Source: Tachypleus tridentatus (taxonomy: Eukaryota > Arthropoda > Merostomata > Xiphosura > Limulidae). From it: a DNA stretch of 64,000 nt. Both the position numbers and the translations under genes were made by a program. Positions 57,435-64,000 of the stretch are shown piece by piece. The stretch covers positions 31,289,276-31,353,275 of the forward strand of contig NW_027467782.1 in assembly GCF_004210375.1 (NCBI RefSeq), in the 5' to 3' direction. Numbering within the stretch: the first letter of the stretch is position 1; every line of letters begins with the position of its first letter. The notes under the pieces are model-generated. The model made no database searches and was not told where the DNA came from. It saw only the letters and a list, made by a program, of their open reading frames with translations.

Positions 57435-59165
57435 TCATTGAATAAAAGACGGTACTTCCAATCTGGAGTATCTGCCTTTTAGGTGACTGAAAGAAAGGTC
57501 ACATTTGGGGGCTGTAATAAGCCATGGTGGGATGGGCCGACCTATGGAATCTGCAATGTTATCCAAGGACAGACCCAATTCATCCAATTGCTCCCGGATG
57601 CGAAGGCCAAACGGAGCAATGACAGATCGTCTGTTCTGAAAAAGTACTGCCCACCGAGGAAGGAAAACACATTTCCAGGTGGGATGCTTTGGTAAGGAAT
57701 GAAGTTTCGAAGTATATTGTAAAGATAGTTGCAAACGGCGAAGGTGTAGAGAAGGTTCATGAGATTCAATGTATATACTTTGAACTGGAGAGGTACGGAA
57801 AGCCCCAGTGCAGAGCCGAAGTCCTTGGTGTTGAACGGGGTCCAGCATCTTTAAGGCCGAGGGTCTGGCAGAGCCATAGACCATTGATCCATAATCGAGT
57901 TTCGATCTAATAAGAGCACGATATACCTTTAACATTGAACAGCGATCTGCCCCCCAACTGGTAGAAGAGAGAACACGGAGGATGTTCAGTGCTCTTGTGC
58001 ATTTGACCCGAAGCTGCTTTAAGTGTGGTATAAAGGTCAGTTTACGATCAAAGATAAGCCCCAAGAACTTGGTCTCCGGGACCACTGGCAGCAAAACTTC
58101 ACCGATATGAAGTTCAGGATCAGGGTGAATACCCGTCGACGGCAAAAGTGCATGCATACAGTTTTGGAAAGAGAGAAATTAAAGCCGTTCGCCATAGTCC
58201 ACTTCCGTACACAATTGAGGGCGGTTTGTAGTTGCCGCTCAATATATCTCATGTTTGACGACTGACATGAGATGTGAAAGTCGTCGACATACAGCCCATT
58301 CGCAACAGTGAGAGGGAGTTGTTCAGTGATGGCATTTATCTTTATACTGAAGAGTGTAACACTCAATACACAGCCTTGAGGGACTCCAAGTTCCCGTACA
58401 AAAGAACGGGAAAGTGTCGAACCCACACGAACTTGAAATCTCCTGTCCATTAAAATTTTTTTAATAAACATGGGTAGATGGCCACGTAACCCATATGTAT
58501 GGAGGTCTCGCAAAACGCCATACCTCCATGTTGTGTCGTAAGCCTTCTCTATGTCAAAGAATATTGATACAAGGTGTTGGCGGTTGAGAAAGGCTTCTCT
58601 GATGGATGTTTCAAGACGAATTAGGTGGTCTGGGGTGGAGTGCTGTCGACGGAACCCACACTGGGTGGGCGAGAGGAGGTTGTTTGATTCAAGGAACCAA
58701 ACAAGACGAGCATTAACCATCCTTTCTAATGTTTTACAGAGACAGCTCGTCAAAGCAATTGGACGGTAGTTTGAAGGAATCTTGGGATCTTTCCCTGGCT
58801 TAGAGAAAGGTAAAATAATAGCCTGGCGCCAGGCATCAGGAAAAACATTATCCTGCCAGATCCGGTTGAAAACAATCAGAAGGACATCAAGAGAAGCAGG
58901 AGATAGATGGTGCAGCATGTCATAATGAATATCATCAGGTCCAACAGACGTACTGGCAGACCGATGAAGGGCCATTTTTAGTTCCACCAGGGTAAAGGGA
59001 CAATTATAGTCAAAGAAACAGTCAGTTCAAAAGGAAAGAGGTGATCGCTCTGCCCGAGTCTTGATGGCCAGGAAGGTGGAGGAACAAGCAGAAGTGCTAG
59101 ATACCCGGCAAAAGCTTTCACCTAGAGTGTTAGCGATGTTCCGAACATCAGTCACCTCCTGACCA
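57435..59165 (-). pseudogene. LINE ORF2 reverse transcriptase, frameshifted
   Basis: Frame 58987-58037 carries the RT fingers and palm: SVGPDDIHYDMLHHL, NYRPIALTSCLCKTLERMVN, CGFRRQHSTPDHLIRLE, FFDIEKAYDTTWRYG (first catalytic Asp), ELGVPQGCVLS and GLYVDDFHIS (the YVDD pair). At about 58140 one base is gained or lost. The frame 58157-57435 continues with HPDPELHIGE, ETKFLGLIFDRKLTFIPHLK and RALIRSKLDYGSMVYGSA, the thumb and connector. All key RT residues are present; only the frames are broken. Confidence 0.92.
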
Positions 59166-59170
59166 TAAAT

Positions 59171-59723
59171 ACATATGCAATTACGTAACTAAACAAATCG
59201 ACTAGGTCATTAACAACAGATAATGTACAAGTTTAAGATCTTGATCATTTGACATTTTCGAATTACAGTGGATATTAGTTGGCCCTGCAGTAGAGCCCTA
59301 GATTACAGGGTATCAGGATTTTATAGGGCCACGCGATTCTTTACAGTAGGTGTCTGTGATGAACAGCAGAAATAATCCGATTATTTTAAAATAATATATC
59401 AAAAGCAATTCAAACTTATATCACATGCTCATTACACAATTAATCACCAATGTTATATCCAGAGATTTAAATATACGTCTCTTTTCATCATGAGTCCACA
59501 CGGGCTGGTTCAGTTACTTTATAAACCAACTGGCAAAATGTATAATTTATCTCTACTCTGTTATTACAATATGATATGTGATTATTATACTTTAAAAGTT
59601 GCCACTATATATTTTTTATGGCTACATATACAAACACAGTCTGGACCTGTTTAATTACATCTCTTATTAACGTATATAACTTTCACTAACTTACTTCTCT
59701 CTATTAATTTGGTTGCATAAATA
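59171..59723. other. No feature seen
   Basis: A short (unclassified) stretch between the LINE truncation point and the Tc element. Confidence 0.35.
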
Positions 59724-60715
59724 TACACTGCTGGCCAGAAAAATTAGCACATATACTACTGGCCAAAATTTTAAGGCCAATGAACATAAAGAAAAAAATG
59801 TGCATTTTGCATTGCTAGACTCAACCACTTATTTGAGTTGAGCTTCGAAAGACGTAAATAAGAAAAGGGAAAATAAAAATAAAAAACTTTTTAGGATTAA
59901 TAGGGAAAATGTGAATACTATGAAATTAGTATTCCAACGTTACTGACACGATAAGGATATCCCACCAGAGACATTTTCTACACGACACAGTGGAGGAGGT
60001 TCCATCATAAATTGGGGTGTTTTATCCTCCCATGGAACAATGGAGCTTCAGGTTATATTGGGGCGTCAAACAGCAGCTTGCTACATTGGCATGTTGGAGA
60101 GAGCATCTTTGTTGACTGAAGGCCCTCGCTTGTGTGGAAATGACTGGATCTTTCAGCAGGAGAACGCTGCAATCCACAATGCCCGCAGGACAAAGGACTT
60201 TTTTGTGTCGAATAACGTGATTCTTTTAGACCATCCAGTGTGTTCTCTCGAAATGAACCACATTGAAAATGATTGTGGATGGATGACAAGGAAACTCTAT
60301 AGAAATGGACGTCAACTTCAAACAGTGCATAATCTTCGTGAAGCCATCTTCACCACTTGGAATAACATTCCAGCGAACCTTCTGCAAACGCTTATATCGA
60401 CCATGCCAAAGCGAATGTTTCAAGGTATTCACTATGACGGCCGTGCAACTCACTGTTGAGACCTCTTGTTGGGCATTTCCTACCCTGTTTAGGACTTTCT
60501 TTGGTATGGTCTTAAACTTTTGACCAGTTAGTATTTCGGCTAATTTCATAGTGTTCACATTTTTCCTATTAAATGCAAAAAACGTTTTTGATTTTTATTT
60601 TGCCTTTTATTTTCATCTTTCGAAGCTCTACTCAAATAAGTGGTTGAGTCTAATAACGCAAAATCCATATTTTTTCTTTATGTTCATTGGCCTTACAATT
60701 TTGGCCAGCAGTGTA
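59724..60715 (+). mobile_element. Tc3-like element with about 177-bp inverted repeats
   Basis: The arms 59752-59929 and 60540-60715 are reverse complements along their whole length. Landmarks are 'ggccaatgaacataaagaaa' and its complement, 'aaccacttatttgag' and 'ctatgaaattag'. The right end is 'ggccagcagtgta', with TA as target. On the left a second terminus-like sequence 'tacactgctggccag' starts 28 bp further out (59724), so the left end is doubled or nested in a relative. The interior is a shortened transposase. Confidence 0.9.
59947..60459 (+). pseudogene. Tc3-like transposase C-terminal part
   Basis: An open frame from 59947 (no usable Met until 60040) reads RHSGGGSIINWGVLSSHGTM, then WIFQQENAAIHNARRTKDFF, MNHIENDCGWMTRKLY and WNNIPANLLQTLISTMPKRM. 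This is the second half of a Tc3-type transposase. The HTH domains and the first catalytic Asp are deleted. The second catalytic Asp is Glu (QQEN for QQDN). The Glu of IEN is kept. It cannot be active. Confidence 0.88.
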
Positions 60716-61085
60716 TATTGGTTGGCTAAGACCTAGAACTTTCTACAAACTACGAGACATTATGATGTGGCAATACTCACTTAAAGAACGAGAAAAATTC
60801 AGAAGTCTTAGTAACATGACATAAATTTACAACAATTGAACATTGCAATAAATAACTCGTAAACAGTTTCATAAGCAAACCATAACTATCGCTTCTAAAA
60901 ATAACTTACTTTAATGCTCGCACAGTACAAAATAAAAAATACTTTCGTAATAAAATTAAAACAAACAGTGCGTATATCTCACAACAAGCCCCTCTTAGAA
61001 AAAAATTAAATCTTTTATATATATAATATATACACAGCCTGTTTTCAGTTCATCCACAAAATCTACTCTCACAATCTGAACCAAT
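60716..61085. other. No feature seen
   Basis: Nothing assigned. Confidence 0.35.
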
Positions 61086-61089
61086 ATTT

Positions 61090-61740
61090 GCAGTCTCCTT
61101 GATGGTCTCTCAATGCATAGAGTAGACTTCGCCGTTACTGAATCCTTGTTCATGTCTTGATCTTACGTTGCACAAAGTATGTCTTACCTGGTCTATCTGT
61201 GAATACATCTTTCTGGAAGAGTAGATCTTATAGTTCTTTTTTTCTGCTTGCTAGTCAGTTCTTCACTTATATTGACGTCCTTGTATGTCTTATCTCTACC
61301 CAGTAGTCTTATATCTAATGGGTCTTCATCTCCTATGACAAAGCCACTATCTTCTGGTACTACATCTATGACATCAATACTTGCCATATCCATACGTGCC
61401 TCAATAACTGCATTCATTAGATTTTCTTTCATCACAAAGTAATTCCTCAATGGATTGACGTAGTAGATTTTGCTCTTCTGATTACTTTCACCCTACAGTC
61501 CAGTCTGGTGGGCATTTCTTGCACTTCAAATGGTCCTTTCCAATTCAGGGTGAGTTTGCTGTTGCTTGTAAATAGCAAAATAAAGACCTCGAGAGAGCTG
61601 ACAGATTTTCTTTTTTTAGTTTTTGAGGTCTAACATAAACCTTTGTGTGCTCTTAACTTCTGATTCTTTTATCCATTCTCATCGTTTTAATGTCTGCATC
61701 AGAATTCATATTGTTCTTCTGTATAGCCATCTAAACGATC
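61090..61740 (-). pseudogene. Ty3/gypsy pol fragment, Gmr1-like order
   Basis: Minus-strand order: FILLFTSNSKLTLNWKGPFE (about 61590-61530, the GPY/F motif at the C-terminal end of integrase), IYYVNPLRNYFVMKENLMNA (61460-61410), an acidic linker (VIDVVPEDSGFVIGDEDPLD), TYKDVNISEELTSKQKK (61290-61240), then FTDRPGKTYFVQ (about 61185), and ALRD (about 61110). In usual Ty3/gypsy elements the integrase follows RT; here the integrase end precedes the segment that leads into RT. RT itself is not seen. Frameshifts and stops are present. Confidence 0.7.
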
Positions 61741-63120
61741 AGATATTGGACCAACTTTAAAAAAAAATTGCTTGTGTTGGAGTAACATTGCTCTATTATC
61801 TATTTATTATTAGAAGCTGAAATATTGTTAGCATCATGTTGGCTATAATCGTTTAGTCAATGTAAGGTTGATGAGCAATAAATAAATAAATAATAAACTG
61901 TTGACTCAAAATTTGTGTAACATATACTTACTGTTTGGGCGATGATAGGTCTAATGTCACAGCTATGTAATGCCTCAATAGAGAATTATTAATGTTTAGT
62001 ACATACAATGTCACGGTTATGTAATGCCTCAAAAGAGAAGTATTTATGTTTTCTACATACGACACTTTTTTTACCCGTAGTACATTGTTAAAAGCATGAT
62101 TTAAATTTCAAAACACTGAACTTTGCAATTAAATGAAATAATAATCAATTAACAATCTCAACAACATATACTCACCTAATTCAGAAAATATGGGACATTA
62201 ATTTTAGTGCTTACATTTGACATCAACATTCCCTCTGGTAAAAAAGGAAAAAATACAAGTGTCTTAGCTGGAAAACATAACCTACAACACCGCCCTTTCT
62301 CTGCACCATGAAGTCTCTTGAACAATCCTATTTCCAAAAAGTAGTATTTAAAATTAAATTTCCATAGTTATCACTAAAATAACATTGATAGTTAATTACT
62401 TTAATATTCTTATTTCAATTATTAATCAATTTCAATGTGTCTGTTGAATCTGCTGTCACACCAAACTGTGGCCAGGATTATGACATTGAGAAAATGAATA
62501 TATTTCCTCAAATATGCCATGAAAACTCATCCACGTTATCATGCAGCCTATCAAGTGGTTGTGATGTACTTTTTTCGAGTCATGATGCGACATACTCATG
62601 ACCTATATTTATTTGAAATGATTTCTGTTGACGAATTCTCAACAATACGAACAGTGCTCGATGAAGTGAAAAATGGCTTGTGCTTTTTCGTTTCGCAGTA
62701 AACGTTTTCAGTATAAGCCGCAAGCACACGACTCCAAAATATTGGATGTCTGTAATATAACCATTATTATATTCATAACACTCGTGTCAAAGGCAAACAG
62801 AAACTTGCAGTCTTTGCTTTAATAATTTATCACTAGAGCATTAACTAGGGGCATACTTCAATGACTAAAGGCATTTGGACAATATAGTAGTGATGAAAGC
62901 ACCAACAATGGCAATTCCAGTTTTCTGATTTTATAAACACCTTACCTGTGATTTTTCCAAATTTATCTAAAGACGAATGTTCTAGAAAATTTCCTTAATA
63001 CATGTTCATCATTTGGTTGTACATTTGTAACACCATCCTAATGAATCGGTTATTATAAATGTTAATTAACCTTGGGAACAAACTAATTAACAGCGGTGAG
63101 TCTATGAACTTATAATGCCA
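61741..63120. other. No feature recognised
   Basis: A loosely repeated 'atgtcac.gctatgtaatgcc' occurs at 61957 and 62010. The open frame 62519-62701 has no known domain. Confidence 0.3.
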
Positions 63121-63124
63121 CAGG

Positions 63125-63240
63125 CCCTCTCTGATACAGCGATAAGTTTACGGATTTAGAACGGTAAAATCAGAAGTTCGATTCCTCTTGGTGGACACAG
63201 CAGATAGCTCGATGTGGTTTTGCTGAAATAAAAAAAAAAA
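63125..63240 (+). mobile_element. SINE family 2 copy, sense
   Basis: The head 'ctgatacagcgataagttta', the B-box 'gttcgattcctcttgg' and the tail 'cagatagctcgatgtggttt' followed by an A/CA-rich end. Confidence 0.88.
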
Positions 63241-63255
63241 ACAACACACACACAA

Positions 63256-63332
63256 CGCCATAATTCGGTATTCCTCTAGGTAGTCATAGCAAACAGTCCA
63301 TTGTGGTTTTACTATAAAAACACAAACAAACA
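63256..63332 (+). mobile_element. SINE family 2 tail fragment
   Basis: 'attcggtattcctctaggta', 'cagtccattgtggttttact', then a CAAA-rich end. Confidence 0.65.
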
Positions 63333-63529
63333 AAATGACTAATTGACAAAATTTCAAACATTTTAAACTGAATATGTCAATGATTTGGTTTACATAAGAA
63401 ACGAACATTAACGTATACAACTCAGCCCCATATGAATATTACGGTCATATTGATCTTCATATATATTTATATCTTTATTTATTTTATTCAATATTTTGAC
63501 CTACAAATAGTCAAATGTTGTTTTCAGTT

Positions 63530-63655
63530 TGTTTGGAGCTAAGAACAGTGGTACACCACGGTTTGTCTGTGCTATGCCCATCACGTATATCGACACCCGG
63601 TTTCTAGTTTTATCATAATTCCGTAGATATACCCATGTGCCATTGGGGAACGTCA
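63530..63655 (-). mobile_element. SINE family 3 copy
   Basis: Antisense 'tgtctgtgctatgcccatca', 'atcgacacccggtttctagt', 'ccgtagatatacccatgtgc'. Confidence 0.75.
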
Positions 63656-63724
63656 AGTTTTATACTAATTATATATATAATTATACATATCCAGTCTTTC
63701 CAACACAAATTTCGGTTCTAATAT

Positions 63725-63783
63725 CGGCAGTGGGAAGAGCACAGATAGCCCATGATTTAACTTCGTTCTTAATAATAAACAAA
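63725..63783 (+). mobile_element. SINE family 3 tail fragment
   Basis: 'gcacagatagcccatgattt', 'aacttcgttcttaataataa', then 'acaaag': the family 3 tail in sense orientation. Confidence 0.6.
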
Positions 63784-63792
63784 GCTTCTTCT

Positions 63793-63930
63793 CTAATGTC
63801 TCCTTCTGGTATAGCGGGAAGTCTAGGATTTACAACGCTAAAATTAGGGTTTTCATTCCGCTCGATAGACTCAGCAAAAGCCAGATGTGGCTTTGAGAAA
63901 AAAAACAAAAAACCACACATACACACACAC
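63793..63930 (+). mobile_element. SINE family 2 copy with (CA)n end
   Basis: The head 'ttctggtatagcgggaagtc', the B-box-like 'gggttttcattccgctcg', the tail 'aaaagccagatgtggctttg' and an A-rich then (CA)n end at 63900-63933. Confidence 0.82.
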
Positions 63931-63934
63931 ACAT

Positions 63935-64000
63935 GGGATATAGCCAGGTTGGTAAGGCACTTGACTCGTAATCCGAGGGTCGCGGTTTCGAATCCCCGTC
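63935..64000 (+). mobile_element. SINE family 1 copy, cut by window end
   Basis: The head 'agccaggttggtaaggcact', the anticodon arm 'gactcgtaatccgagggtcg' and the B-box 'ggtttcgaatcccc'. Taken alone it looks like a tRNA-Thr(CGU), but it is the SINE head. Confidence 0.88.

Larger units (their letters stand above)
55340..59170 (-). mobile_element. I/jockey-type LINE with RNase H, 5'-truncated
   Basis: The order on the minus strand is: ORF2 entering mid-frame just upstream of RT (VTDVRNIANTLGESF, near 59155), RT, RNase H, a C-terminal C-x2-C..H-x4-C motif, then an approximately 1.3-kb 3' UTR built of tandem repeats, and an end 'gcgcagatagcctcgctgct' + 'ttgtgccataaaac' followed by an (AATC)n tail. 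There is no ORF1 and no endonuclease domain, so it is 5'-truncated as usual for target-primed insertion. One in-frame stop (59027-59029) and at least three frameshifts make it inactive, but motif preservation suggests fairly recent activity. Confidence 0.92.

Noticed and set aside
57483-58265. Plus-strand frames of 70-80 codons
   Set aside because: They are shadows of the minus-strand LINE ORF2.
60053-60558. Minus-strand frames of 78 and 110 codons
   Set aside because: They are antisense to the Tc3-like transposase, which carries the recognisable motifs on the plus strand.
61248-61442. 64-codon Ser-rich plus frame
   Set aside because: It is antisense to the gypsy pol fragment; low-complexity Ser/Leu/Ile is a complement artefact.
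63942-64000. tRNA-Thr(CGU)-like sequence
   Set aside because: The same head occurs many times in the window attached to the SINE family 1 body and tail, so it is a SINE cut by the window end, not a tRNA gene.

Overview
The window looks like an animal nuclear genome: AT-rich, intron-containing, packed with decayed transposons and with one 500-N assembly gap. The best guess is a chelicerate, probably a horseshoe crab. That guess rests on the very numerous tRNA-derived SINEs (heads reading like 'catggccaggcggttaaggc', B-box 'ggttcgaa'), on the LINE families present, and on my memory of such repeats in that group. It is an inference, not a database result. No bacterial-style operon, CRISPR array, rRNA or functional tRNA gene is visible.

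The one gene I can assemble is on the minus strand between about 53.5 and 28.5 kb. It is an MCRIP1/MCRIP2 (FAM195)-family gene. Five coding exons (53488-53437, 53302-53209, 47751-47639, 38829-38770, 28610-28462) have recognisable splice sites, and their phases chain without a break into 156 codons. The conserved C-terminal exon is not found. A ZNF143/Staf-like motif lies about 85 bp upstream of the ATG. The introns hold a Penelope-like element, CR1-like LINE ends, the 5' part of a LINE with zinc-knuckle ORF1, a deleted Tigger/pogo element and SINEs.

Layout. 0-2 kb: minisatellites and an ABHD14-like pseudo-exon. 3.5-18 kb: dense SINEs (three families), Tc1 remnants, a MITE, a foldback element and two more minisatellites. 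17.8-23.1 kb: a segment duplicated at 30.8-32.3 kb; this copy also holds a deleted Tc1, LINE pieces joined head to head, and two inverted copies of an unnamed repeat protein family. 23.4-25.8 kb: a second MITE copy, a Tc1 5' end and a SINE. 28.4-53.6 kb: the MCRIP-like gene. 54-64 kb: a 5'-truncated RNase H-bearing LINE with a tandem-repeat 3' UTR, a Tc3-like element with long inverted repeats, a Ty3/gypsy fragment with the integrase end upstream of the RT linker (Gmr1-like order), and clustered SINEs.

The most notable points are the intact-looking MCRIP-like gene model, a 3' tail apparently shared by the LINE and all three SINE families, the Gmr1-like domain order, and the recurring chimeric junctions between the LINE and the unnamed repeat family.
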